The notes beneath the pieces are model-generated. The model did not search any database. It was not told the DNA's origin and saw nothing but the letters and a program-made list of their open reading frames with translations. Shown in pieces: positions 46,085 to 56,717 of a stretch of 64,000 nt of DNA. The stretch comes from Isoetes taiwanensis (taxonomy: Eukaryota > Streptophyta > Lycopodiopsida > Isoetales > Isoetaceae), in contig JAJEKV010000146.1 of NCBI GenBank assembly GCA_021234155.1, forward strand, positions 682,001 through 746,000, given 5' to 3'. The stretch's first letter is position 1, and each line of letters begins with the position of its first letter. The position numbers and the translations under genes were made by a program.

Positions 46085-47470
46085 AAATGTCTACACTCAG
46101 GTGGTTTCTACGCATTGATGGCTTTCTACCCTTAGTTTTTCTCCGTGGAGGAATGCTTGGTCAGAAAGAAATAAGTGTTTCGATGTCAAGCACGTATGCA
46201 TGTTGGCTTCATTCCCTTGAAAACCTTTCGAGGCAGGGGTTTTTTAATCCTAGTCATTGTATGGGTCCCATGACCTATTGGTCTCCGTGGACGTTAAAAA
46301 ACTATTCTATTCTATTCTATTCTATTCTATTCCTTTATTTTAATCTTGATATGGCATCCTATGTGCAAGGAGACACATGTTAGTTGCAACACACATGTGG
46401 GAGATGTATATATTATCTAGGATTCATAATATATATGAAGATCAGCAATGACAAACTTGACATCTAGTATGTGTGATAGACTTTCTTAAAATATTTGAGG
46501 AGCCAATGGTTAATAGAATGGCTACTTAATTACAAAAACAACAAATGTTAGACAAAAAACAAGGGAAAGACTGGAAAGTGATTAATTCAAGGGAAAATTC
46601 CAAATATACCCCTTAAGTTTCTAAATATTCAAAAAAATCTCTAGAAATAGGCTATCTGGTTGAAATGGCCATAACTTTCTTGTGATCAACCAATTAAAAA
46701 AGTGCCCGTCGTGAAACTTATAGCTGAGAGTATGGCTATCCAGTAGTAGTAGAATTGTCTAAAACGAAGTTGAAATCTTGAGATATAGTGTTTTAAGTAA
46801 GTGTTACAACGTGAATGAGCATAACTTGTAAATTTCAACTCCGATTTAGATGAATTTGATCTTGTTAGGAAGATCTTATTCTCTTCTATAATATTCGTGA
46901 AGACAACGTTTGAGTTTAAGGAGCAACACAATCTATATTACCATTTTTCCAAAAAATGCTCTTCATTTGGAGGGTATTCTTGGAATGTTTGCAGACTTGA
47001 GGGGTATATTTGGAATTTTCCCTTCAAAAGAAAATTCTTTTATCAAACTTTTGTGTAAGTTGATGGAATAGATATTTCGGCTCATAGTGGAATCAACCAA
47101 AAACTATAAGGGAGCTCAATGTTAAGCAATCGAGCTATGATTGTACACTAGCCAATGTTATTCTAGAAGAAACATAATGCAGGGAGATGCTATTTCAAGG
47201 GGTTGAATTTAGGTCAATCTTTAGAATCCACAAGGATGCATTAAACACAATGATTCACCCAAGATGCCACTGTCATGAACAGGAAAGCGAAAGGGATCTG
47301 AAGGAGATGATTTAGCAAAATGAAGGACCGCAATGACCAACGAGCCCATTTATGCCCATCTCCAACACATTGATGTCATACGTTTTGCTTGTGTATTGGT
47401 CCCATAGGCCATTTGATCTCCCTGAACGATAAAAATCAATTAAATTCAATTCAATTCAACAATTCAATTC
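46085..47470 (+). repeat. R1 dispersed repeat, copy B
   Basis: Uninterrupted by the SINE-like units of copy A, so it gives their empty site (near 46735-46750). It ends GATCTCCCTGAACGATAAAAA followed by AATTCAATTCAATTC. It carries its own insertion at 46219-46329. No coding capacity. A frame at 46087-46383 is interrupted relative to copy A and is not conserved. Confidence 0.85.
46219..46329 (+). mobile_element. ~110-bp truncated retroposon inside R1
   Basis: Absent from copy A, where CATTCCCTTTATTTTAATC is continuous (23910-23930, minus strand). The insert starts GAAAACCTTTCGAGGCAGG, has GGTCTCCGTGGACGTTAAAAA and ends in (TATTC)n. The same GGTCTCC..GAACG..AAAAA tail occurs near 26972, 28345, 47408 and (minus strand) 21595. 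A short duplication around ATTCC is obscured by the simple repeat. Confidence 0.8.
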
Positions 47471-47994
47471 TAAAAATATGCAGAAAACAATGGTCCAGGG
47501 GAAAAAGAAAACATTCAAAGTACATGTGCAGTCTAGAAACACCGATTAATACGCAATCACAAATTATACATTCCAAATCATATCCAATCTTTATATAAAG
47601 TCATATCAATATACCATGACCACCACCAAAAAAAGAAAAAAAAAATTTTGACGTATATAAAAGCATTATTGCAAGATCTATAAGGAAACTTCATTGCTTA
47701 TGCTTGTTCTTTTCTATACATGATTCAAACCTTTATCACAAGCACTCAAATGTAGATATATTAGATCTATGTATAGATCTACATGGTGATATTCAGAAAC
47801 TCAAACATAGACATGTGTCATGCTAATGGGTGATATTAATGCTTGCACTATTGCAATTGACATATTTATTAACTCACTACTACTATTTATTGTACTTGGC
47901 CCAACTTACAACTTGGAAACTTGAATATATGATAATAAAATGTTGTTGAGGTCCATTACATTTGTGCAATTTGAGGTTCATGCGATAAATATAG
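47470..47994 (+). repeat. Stand-alone copy of the inverted-repeat loop
   Basis: Matches 16691-17192 in full. A local difference is a small TAGATCTATG palindrome expansion near 47765. It directly follows the R1 tail. Confidence 0.85.
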
Positions 47995-48040
47995 CGAATT
48001 ACTTTGCAAGGTCAAAGACTCCAAGGGCAGATTTAATATG

Positions 48041-48071
48041 GAAGGAAGGAAGGAAGGAAGGAAGGAAGGAA
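48041..48071. repeat. GGAA microsatellite, LINE tail
   Basis: About seven to eight GGAA repeats. On the minus strand this is a (TTCC)n run at the 3' end of the LINE that follows, replacing a poly-A. Confidence 0.85.
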
Positions 48072-50520
48072 GTATATTTTAACGTCCACGGAGGCCAACT
48101 GGCCTATGAGACGGTTATAGACATACAATATATCGGATAGTATCCAAACACAAAAGAAAACCACAAAAGCCCTATACAATGTGTCTCTACCACTGGGACG
48201 AAAAAACCCCCCATGTGGGAGGAAAAACCCTTGTAGTAGGCGTTCAAATTCCCTATCTGGGCGCTCAAATTCCCTCTGCTGTAAGGGACTCTCTGACGGT
48301 GGAGACTTGCAGAATGTAGGAGGCGAGACATGCAACCATTGGCGAAGCCAGCAGTTGATGAATTGCTATCTCAGAGCATCTGAGATAGGCATGAGCGGCT
48401 CGGATGTGTGCATATGTCGGACACTCCTGTAGAACATCGTGTTCATCTTCTACTATCCGCATATGACAGCACTGGCATAATCTCTCATGCCGGGGGATTC
48501 CCTGCCCTCCATCCGTACCCCAGCGGCCTGTCTCAATTCTGAGATGGTGGGACCCTGTTCTCATTGCAGCTATGGCTCTCCGTTTCTTGGTAGAGATGTG
48601 TGCCTTCAAATACTGGTGGGGGCCATGTTCAAGTGACGGATTAACTTGGGTGTGGTAGTGCTCTGTTTTGGGCTTTGCAAGAGTGGGCACATCCCACAGA
48701 GAGGCAACAAAGCGCTCATTCAAATGCAGCTCCTGTTCCACGATATCCGGCATATCCATAATCTGTTGATAGTCTATGGACCATCTTGCGAACCACCCCT
48801 TACAATGCTCCTGCCACACTCTCTTCGGTCGTTGCGGCCCTTGTGCCAATAAGCGAGGCCGGGAGGAGAGGCGTTGTGCATCCATTACATCAACCTTATG
48901 GAAATACGCAAGGTGCTGCGGCGTGGCGAAGCGAATCGCTGCAGGGGCCAAAAGCCAGTCTCATACAACAAAATCGGATCAGGCACCGTGTCCTTGACGC
49001 CTAGGCTTTATGTCAGGAAGGCCTTCTGTACCCTCTCTAGCTTATCCCAAGTGCTCTTGCTGGCTGTCGGCCGCCCCGGACCTCTACCCCATACGGACAA
49101 TACCGGTTCAACGAGTGCTCGAGGCAGGTGTGCTGCGTGCCAATCAGAGATCTATCCAGTAACAGCTATTACGCATTGCATCTGAGGGCTTTCCATCCCC
49201 TGGCCCGACCCTTCTTTCTACACAGTCATCCTATAGCATGTTAGCAGAAAAATCGATTCCCAGATACTTAAAGGTCCTTACAACTTCCATCCTTTGTCCT
49301 CTGTAATAGAAGTCTGGGATATCATGTTGCACAGACAGGATTGGCAACAGCTTGGTTTTCTGCTGGTTGACGGTCATTCTTGCTATGTCACAGAATCGAC
49401 TGAGAGCATCCAAATGTTCCTGCATACTCCTAGTTGTATGGGACAATAAGCCCAGATCGTCTGCATAGAGCAACTGTTTTATTGTATATGCCTCTGGCAA
49501 CTGCGGGCCACCACCTCCATGTTCTTGCATCCAGGTCTCCAACTTGTCAATATAGAGTCCGAAAAGCGTTAAAATAACGGACATCCCTGTTTAACACCTA
49601 TGGTGCTATTCACCCGGTGACCTGACGCAGGCAAAGTGGCATATATTCCTCATAGAGCCAGTAGATGGCATTCTGCAAATCCTGTGGGACATGTAGCTCA
49701 TGCAAGCATTGCCACAACAGGTCCCAAGGGACCGTATCATATGTCGTCTTAAAATCCACGAAACAGCAATACAAGTCACGTCGTGCATTGCGACTAGCTT
49801 CCATAAGAATTCTGAGAGTAAAAATATGATCACTCGTGGAGTGGGCAGGGCAAAAACCTGCCTGACCAACTGCACGTACTCCAGCTTCCTCAGCCCATTG
49901 CGTTAACTTCTTCTCTAGCACACCTGTAGAAGTTTTGCGAGTAACGGGCTCACCATAATCATATGGTAGTTGGTGGAGTCATCCCTACTTCCCTTCTTAT
50001 GAATAGGGATGACCTTGCTAACCATCCATTCCTGTGGGAGGCCCTCTCTGATGGCCTGATTGATTATCACTGTCAAAGGCCCTAGCAAAGCTGGCCCACC
50101 CCATTTCAACAGCTCAGCCTGAAGTCCCTGCAAGTCCTTTGCTTTACCATTAGCAAGTCCTTTGCTTTACCTGAAGACCCTGGTGGATGTCCTCCTCTGA
50201 AAGCTGTAGCATTTCTCCTAGCTGATCTGGTACCTCAGTGATCGCTCCTGGGGGGTCATACAACTCCTCCAACCGTTGTCTCCACTGGTCTGAGGTAACA
50301 TTGCTGGGTGATTGATGCCTCTTATACAGCACTGTACGCCAAGAGGCTTTTGGCTCAGTCATCAGCAGACTGATTTTCTGCAATATAGCGATGCTTTTTG
50401 GATTTCAAGAATGTCTTATAGTCCCTAATGGCCTGTTGCTGGAGCTGTGGGCAAAGGCGAAGTTCTGTATGTGCATTTATTGCACTTTCCATTTGGTGGT
50501 CAGAGGAAAAGCAAGGAAAT
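48072..50520 (-). pseudogene. LINE of a distinct type, RT and C-terminal zinc domain
   Basis: Minus strand. Order from 50520: linker (HRYIAENQSADD, SPSNVTSDQWRQRLEELYDP), RT with GLPQEWMVSKVIPIHKKGSR, AGFCPAHSTSDHIFTLRILM, FVDFKTTYDTVPWDLLW, the catalytic LLYADDLGLLS (49490-49450) and VVRTFKYLGIDFS, then a tether with LLYETGFWPLQ, and a 229-residue C-terminal frame (48951-48265) with CQCCHMRIVEDEHDVLQECP, a CCHC-type finger. Frame breaks occur at about 50355, 50150, 49915, 49600 and 49230-48951. The endonuclease is missing. GC content is clearly higher than in the neighbours, and the sequence differs from the other LINEs, suggesting another clade. Confidence 0.88.
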
Positions 50521-50934
50521 GCAAGAATTTTAATTTCAAGTCTTATCATTAGATCATTTGGGTGTAAATTCTATAGTGGTGTACAAAAAGCATTGTCCGG
50601 ACATGTGCTTTATGTGCTGAAAGCGCTTAGTACCTCCTTAGTCGTGTGACGTCCAACCGAATTAAAACAGAATTGGCATGCACCAAGAATAGTATATGCA
50701 ATTCCGGAATGGCAGGGATCAGTGACTAGGATCTCCAAAGACGCGGGAACTCCGTTGGCGGGGAGGATGGTTGGAGTTTCCTTTAGTGGTTGGCGGGAGA
50801 AATCAGAATTCGGAATTGCAATTAGAGAATTGCGATACCAATTCATACAATTCGAACAAATTTTGCATTGTTTCAATTGAATTTTCAATTTGGAATTGTA
50901 ATTCGAGTTGTGAAATCTGTCTCGGGAATTTCAA
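50521..50934. other. Upstream flank of the transposase-like gene
   Basis: Includes several AATTGCAATT/GAATTC-type palindromic stretches near 50805-50905, where AATTG and CAATT alternate. It could hold the promoter; no element was assigned. The minus frame 50610-50888 is unsupported. Confidence 0.4.
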
Positions 50935-51578
50935 TGGAAAGCTCCCCTAAAAGCATTGGTTCAACTAGAAGAAGGATTTTCTTGCAAATTCAAGCTGAAA
51001 ATAGAAGAAAATCCCGAGAAAGGAAGAGACAGAGAGAGAAGGAAAACAATCCTCCTTCTAATACCAAAGATTGTGGTGTTTTGAGTGAAAGAAGATTACA
51101 GGAATTGTCGAAGAATTTGGAAGATTATTTCAATGAAATTACAAATACTTTTGCCTCGAATGTGGACAAAGGGAAGTTAGCATCGAGATTCTTCAAGAAG
51201 ATTAAACATCTTCCACTCGATGTTGATGTAGCAGATCCAAAAGAAAATGCCCTTATGAGGGATTTAATTTTGAATGTGAAAGAGACTTTTCAAGCTCAAA
51301 AATATGATAGAAATACTGATGTTCTTCAAGCAAAAAGGAGTACACTGCAAATGGCTGCATCTTCAACAAAGGGAGTGAATCAATCAGCAATAGCAAGGCT
51401 TCTATCTATTCCAAGAAGAACTGTGGCAAGAGCATTTCAGAGACGTGTGTATGCAGAATTTGAAGCAGGTCCCTGGTCAATGTTTCAGAGGAGAAAAAGG
51501 TCTGATGCACTTTCAGATGAAGCAATAGGTAAGATAAAGAATTTTTAGGATGAGAATACTAGGATCTCACCATATAAA

Positions 51579-53544
51579 AAACATGTGAATGCGAGTGATC
51601 TGTGGGGAGACCTCTTGGATAAATTCTACAGGAAGGTTGATTCTCTCAACTCTAAATTTCTTTCTAAGAATGGTAGGGCTATTCTTGCAAATTCTGTCAT
51701 TTCCTCTTCTCAGGTTTATCAATCATCCATTATCATGGCCCCTAAAAAGGTCTACTCTAAAATGCAAAGTATTATTGGTAGATTCATTGCAGGAGGAACT
51801 AACAGAAGATGCTGGATCCCAGTCTCCATGAATGAGTGTTGTAAAAGCAAAAGCATGGAAGGATTGGGAGTTATTAATATCGAGAAGCAAGCAACTGCTT
51901 TAGCAGCAAAATACTTTTACAGGGCTTGTACAGATCAGATTAACCATCCGGTCAAAGCTCTGATCAAGCATTATATTGGGAGATGCCATCCTTCGGATGG
52001 AGAGGGCTTAAGATGCATCTCCCTTTCAGTATTTTCTTCCCTTTCACCATCCCGAGCTCCATCCCCCTGACTATAAAGAAGTGGATCAGGGCGTGGTTCA
52101 AGGTTAAAAGCATGTATACTTGGAAGGAAGGCCTTTCTCAAGATCAACCTATCTTCTGGAGTCCATCTCTTATTCTTGATGATCCCAATACATGCTTGGC
52201 CTCTCATTTCCTGCCCTTACTAAGCAATGGACTAACGGGGGAATTGTGTTTATCAGGGACATTATCAACGCTTTCGACTATCACAGATCGGTCTTAAGTG
52301 ATCTAGGAGAGGAGTCTGAGACCCTGTTTAATAGTATTACCCAGAGACTTGCCAGTGGACAGTGGCACCATTCAGAAGATTTGTGGCACATAAACGGGTT
52401 CAAAGGATACAAAGTTAATAGGGCCTATAAATTCCTAAATAGAGATCAGGCCATAACAATCCATACCAAATGGAACACCGATCCTTTAAGGATCAAAAGG
52501 AACCTCATCTTTTTATGGAAGAGCCCGATCCATCCAAAAGTCAAAAGCCTTTATTTGGCAGCTTTGGCACAAGGCTCTTGCAACAAATATGAAGAGGTGG
52601 AGGATGAACATGGCGGACTCTAATATCTGTGTTAGATGTACGCAGGATCAGGAAGATGAGAATCACCTCTTCAGGAATTGTTTATGGGCCGAATGGACTC
52701 TGGAATTAGCTGAGATTGAGCTTGATATGCCTAATCTAAGTACCATGAGCTCCACGGACTTCTTTCTTCCCGAGAACCCATCGAATTGGCGCATCTACCT
52801 TCTCCTTTGGAGAATCTGGAAGGGGAGGAATTCCCTAATCTTCAAAGAGGAAATTATATGGCCTCAGGCTATTATCGAGCAAACCAAATATGATATTAAC
52901 TGGATTGAGGAGATTTTTGACATTCATAATTGAGCTCTATCTATCCTTTTCTAACTTTACTTTGAATTTTTCAGGTAACATTCTGATACTGGTAAAGAAG
53001 CTGAAATGGAGAAGGATCGACCTTCACTCTAATGCGCTTTGGCTTACTCAGTTCGGGGTCGAGATCCCAATAATACATGAAGATGGATGCCATTGTGACT
53101 GTGCCTATAACACAGCTTATGATGCAAAAAGGGATATCTTATGCGGAGCTAAGGATAAGAAAGGAAGATTCAATCCGGGGAAAGCTCATCTGTGTAAGTG
53201 CCAATTCTGTCTTTTCATATTAGCTACCAAAGGAATGGGGAGAAAAGATCATACTGAGGGCGAGCCCAAGAAAAGAAAATTTCGGGAATGATTTATTAAG
53301 CTCTTACGCTTTGGTCACAAAAACTCTGATTTTCATAACTTAACTCCTTCTCCTTTTTCTATGTTTCAGGCCTATTATAGGCCTTAAAATCACTCTAGCT
53401 ATTATGTTGAAGGGTCTATGTAACCAACCCTACCCAAATTGGTTACTTTTTTGTAAACATATGTTTATACATATGTCAATATGTACACCTATATCTATAT
53501 TAATACAAACACTAGGCCTTCAATTAAAAAAAGAAACATGTGAA
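51579..53544 (+). mobile_element. 5'-truncated LINE insertion with 11-bp TSD
   Basis: AAACATGTGAA flanks the insert at 51579-51589 and 53534-53544. The insert (51590-53533) ends in CAATTAAAAAAAG. It carries the RT C-terminal part (SKFLSKNGRAILANSVISSS, GRFIAGGTNRRCWIPVS), the tether with SLGDLGEESETLFN-like DLGEESETLFNSITQRLASG, zf-RVT (CVRCTQDQEDENHLFRNCLW) and the terminal LLLWRIWKGRNSLIF, in at least three frames. It begins within RT, so RT catalysis and the endonuclease are missing. Confidence 0.92.
52890..53291 (+). CDS. Cysteine-rich frame downstream of LINE ORF2
   Basis: An open frame of 133 residues that overlaps the last 44 bases of the ORF2 frame (+1) and continues to 53291. Its second half has WRRIDLHSNALWLTQFGVE, HEDGCHCDCAYN, CKCQFC and a basic end (KKRKFRE). 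The same arrangement, with matching spacing, occurs after ORF2 at 21425-21535. A TTTTTCAG precedes the conserved part in both. It could be a third ORF, a spliced ORF2 extension, or start at an internal codon. Zinc or nucleic-acid binding is a guess from the Cys/His pattern. Confidence 0.5.
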   Translation: MILTGLRRFLTFIIELYLSFSNFTLNFSGNILILVKKLKWRRIDLHSNALWLTQFGVEIPIIHEDGCHCDCAYNTAYDAKRDILCGAKDKKGRFNPGKAHLCKCQFCLFILATKGMGRKDHTEGEPKKRKFRE

Positions 53545-54045
53545 AAGATTGACCATCCTATTCATTTGCTGGAGGTGACACAAGTAAGCACATTCTGCCT
53601 CTTTTTTTTTCTGTATTTTGCATGATATTGTTGCTGAATCTGTGTTATGATCAGTTGCAGTTTTATCTTCAATTCAGGAAAGAGTATCCTGAGATCAATA
53701 TATGCCAGCAAACTTTTGAGAAGCTTAAACCAAGCTATATTAGGAGATTGCAAGAAAGAGAGACTTGCTGCTGCCAGTACCACATGCACCTTGATTTTGT
53801 CATGCAGGCAATTAATAACATGAGGTCTGATCCTTATGGTGTGCACAAAGATTGCAAATGCACATGCAGGCTATGTGGTCCAGGACCAACATGCAATGCT
53901 AAGGACAATATTTTCAAATCTACAAGTGAGTATTGGAGAAATGTGGTATGCCCCAAAATAGAAGCAGATGAATGGCACAAACATGCATGTTTGATGCAGA
54001 CCTGCAAGAAATGTGGTCTCAAGAGGTAAGTTATTAACATAGCTC

Positions 54046-54125
54046 ATATATATTGTTTAACTTTTCATTTCTATGATATCTAGATAACATATGTCATATA
54101 TATTGTTTAACTTTTCATTTCTATG
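54046..54125. repeat. Intronic 47-bp-period duplication
   Basis: CATATATATTGTTTAACTTT with TTCATTTCTATGA occurs twice within the intron after exon 2 of the transposase-like gene. Confidence 0.85.
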
Positions 54126-55154
54126 ACTAGCTTCAATATTCTCTTACAGTACTTTCTCTAATCCACTTTATACAGGATTCCAAAGTGTCCAAGGGAAACA
54201 AGTAAATCATTAGAACACCTGGTGGATTGGAAAGTTTTTGAAAAAGTTAGTGTTGAGTTTGTGTTAGAAGGATCACGTCATTTATACTAATTTGTTGATT
54301 CTACTACTTGCAGCAAGAAGCTGTTTCTAAGAGAAACCCTAAGAAGAAACCAACTAAAGTTACAAGATTGGCCTACAAGACCCCTTTTGAATTTCAGGAA
54401 CATGCAAGAAAAACAATGGCAGCATTTGTGCCACACAACTACAAGGCTCATTGGCAAGCAAAACAATTCAGACAATGTTTGGCAAGTTTTGGAGAAGACA
54501 CAATAGTTTTCAGAATTGACTTTGCGTAAAAACTATGGTTTCAAGGTTCAGAAGGAAGCGCAATCATGTCATTGGCACACTGACCAGGTATCCATTTTAG
54601 TTCATATCACTTACAGGTTTGGAAAGAAACAAGAGGTGGATGGCAATGACATCAAGAAGAAAAGAAAAGATATGAAGCAAAAAGATGATAACAGAGAAAT
54701 TATAAAAGAGTGTCACTTCTATATTTCAGATGAGAAGTCTCATGACACTGAATTTGTACAGCATTGCCTCTTAAAACATGCCACTTGGTTGGAGTTAAAT
54801 GGTATTCAATATTCCAAGCATTACGTATGGTCAGATGGTTGTTCATCTCAATTTAAGTCTACAGGACCATTCTATTTCTTGGGTAGATGGTACAGAGTTC
54901 TTGGGAAGGAGATTATTTGGAATTTCTTTGCCAGCTCGCATGGAAAAGGTGAGCATGATGGCCAAGGAGCAGTGGTAAAAAGATTTCTCACAAAGGAACA
55001 ACTGAAGTATAATGGGAGAAAACTCCAGTGTGCTGCAGATGTCGTTCGATTTTTAAATGAATTGTTTACCAACAGCTCATCTGATTCCGATATACACAGG
55101 TAAGTACTGTACTTGTAGCACTTGAAGCACTTAGACCTGTATTTTATAATAATT

Positions 55155-55183
55155 ACTAGAAAAAGTGCCCAGCGTTGCTGGGC
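55155..55183 (-). mobile_element. Helitron-like 3' terminus, minus strand
   Basis: On the minus strand GCCCAGC-AAC-GCTGGGC (55167-55183) is followed by seven bases and CTAGT (55155-55159). It has the same loop and spacing as the one at 26.54 kb. It lies 55 bases after the last recognisable exon of the transposase-like gene, so an insertion into the next intron is likely. The base after CTAGT is A, not the canonical T. Confidence 0.5.
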
Positions 55184-56717
55184 TTTCATCGAGATTAAAT
55201 TCAATAGTTAATAAGAAGATGATTTATAATTTAAGGCATGCCAATTCATATAAATTGTCATTTCCATTATTTTGTAACATGGTTATTTCTATCATGACCA
55301 TAGATTCATAAAATTATAGATCGGACGGTTTTGAGTATGGCCACATCAGAAAAATTCCAAAGATTTAAGTGTATTTAGGTTGATAGAAAATGCAAAGCAC
55401 ATCTATTTTCACAACCTTCTATATGCAAAAGGCATATAATTCCATAACATAAAGAATGCAAAAGCATGAGATAATAATCGTTTTAAGCCAATCTTGCACC
55501 GTTTTAAACACAAACTCCAATTCTTATCTGCAGCAGATAGCCCAATCTGAAAGTTAGAGCTATTCGACAAGGGAAATTTGATTTAGCTCGAATTCACATA
55601 AAAAAAGGGCTTTAAAGCAAAGCAACTGATTATGCTCGAATGCTTTAGATGCAAATGCATGGCTACGGAGCAAAAATTTTAGAAATCAATCTGGAGATTG
55701 AAAAACACCCCAATTGAATGTGGATCTTCAGCATTTAATCTAGAACTTCTAATTGGTAACAATAGCAACATAAGGCAAAACACTTATAGGTATACAAGGT
55801 ATGTCATCAAAGCGTAACATATGAGTTTTTATTTTTTTTAGAATAAAAATAATTGAATTGGTTTTATGTATACTATATAGAATACGTTTACATACAAAAT
55901 CGTCGAACAAAGGTGCTTTCAAGAGCATGAATTATCCGCATCTTATGAGCATCATCGTACTGCCTTTATTCAAAGATTCTATCCACACTGAAGAAATGCC
56001 ACGCATGGAACAGAGATGAGGTCCATTTACCTATCAAACCGTGCATACCATCCTTTCCAGTGCTTGGTCACGAGGATATATACAATTTCTGATGGAGGAA
56101 AACTGGCCCTCATTATTATACAGCTTGCTTGTAAGGAACATGTTGAATTTTCTCTTATTATCTGCAACATTTTGAATTTTCTCGGGTTTTGGATGAGAAG
56201 TATCATTTAAACAAGTAGAGTGATAAACATGTGTGCAGAAAAATGTCACCACCCCAACATCCTGTAAATCAAGTGGGTCTAACAAAGTCTATAGCCTGCA
56301 AACATTGCATATGGTGTTGGTGATTATCTAATAATATACCTCCAACCTGGAAACACCTGCCCTGACCTCACCTCTTGCATATCCCGTAATTTTTTTTTAA
56401 CAATAAGGGCCAATGCCTCTCGAGAGTTACCCATGCGACCAAAGACGAACACTTGCTCTTTTGTCAACGCTCTTCTGGTGCATAATTCATATGCCTATAG
56501 AATGCTTAACATGTGTCAGTTCCAAGGGCCAACAACGATGGCAACAATTTATGGGAGCTAGTTAACACCTTATCTAAAGAGTAGTAATTACTGCTTCTTA
56601 AAAAGCGTAACAAAAGCCTAGGTTCATACTCTGCATAAAGCTCCACCTACAAAAATTAATAAGTGGCGGCTCGTGATTAAATAGTAGTAACAGAATTTGA
56701 AACCAGCAAAAGATAGG
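55184..56717. other. AT-rich, no gene seen
   Basis: If the Helitron-like end is real, the element body lies here, but neither Rep/helicase sequence nor a 5' TC end was recognised. Confidence 0.4.

Larger units (their letters stand above)
50935..55099 (+). pseudogene. Intron-bearing DDE-transposase-like gene, interrupted by a LINE
   Basis: Exon 1 is 50935-51589 plus 53545-53583 around a LINE; exon 2 53661-54025, exon 3 54176-54245, exon 4 54314-55099, all GT-AG. The N-terminus (MESSPKSIGSTRRRIF) is strongly basic (RRKSRERKRQREKEN), then a helix-turn-helix-like QSAIARLLSIPRRTVARAFQ. After the LINE come HPIHLLEVTQ, KLKPSYIRRLQERETCCCQY, a Cys-rich block (CKCTCRLCGPGPTC), and candidate catalytic segments: an Asp in RIDFA followed in the next frame by NYGFKVQKEAQS, YVWSDGCSSQFKS, and FFASSHGKGEHDGQGAVVKR. 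Three lesions are visible: TAG near 51546 where the family has Trp, a 1-base shift at the LINE site, and a 1-base shift near 54530. The family resembles uncharacterised proteins I recall from invertebrates. The role as transposase is inference. Later exons were not found. Confidence 0.7.

Noticed and set aside
48646-49185. Several plus-strand frames of 68-103 residues
   Set aside because: They lie opposite minus-strand LINE coding sequence and mirror its GC-rich codons.
52192-52623. Independent host gene between exons of the transposase-like gene
   Set aside because: The frame is the tether and zf-RVT part of the inserted LINE, bounded by the 11-bp target duplication.
55155-55880. Complete 725-bp Helitron ending at TCTATATAG (minus strand)
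   Set aside because: The candidate 5' end is preceded by T rather than A and the 3' end is followed by A rather than T, so the insertion rule is not met at either side.
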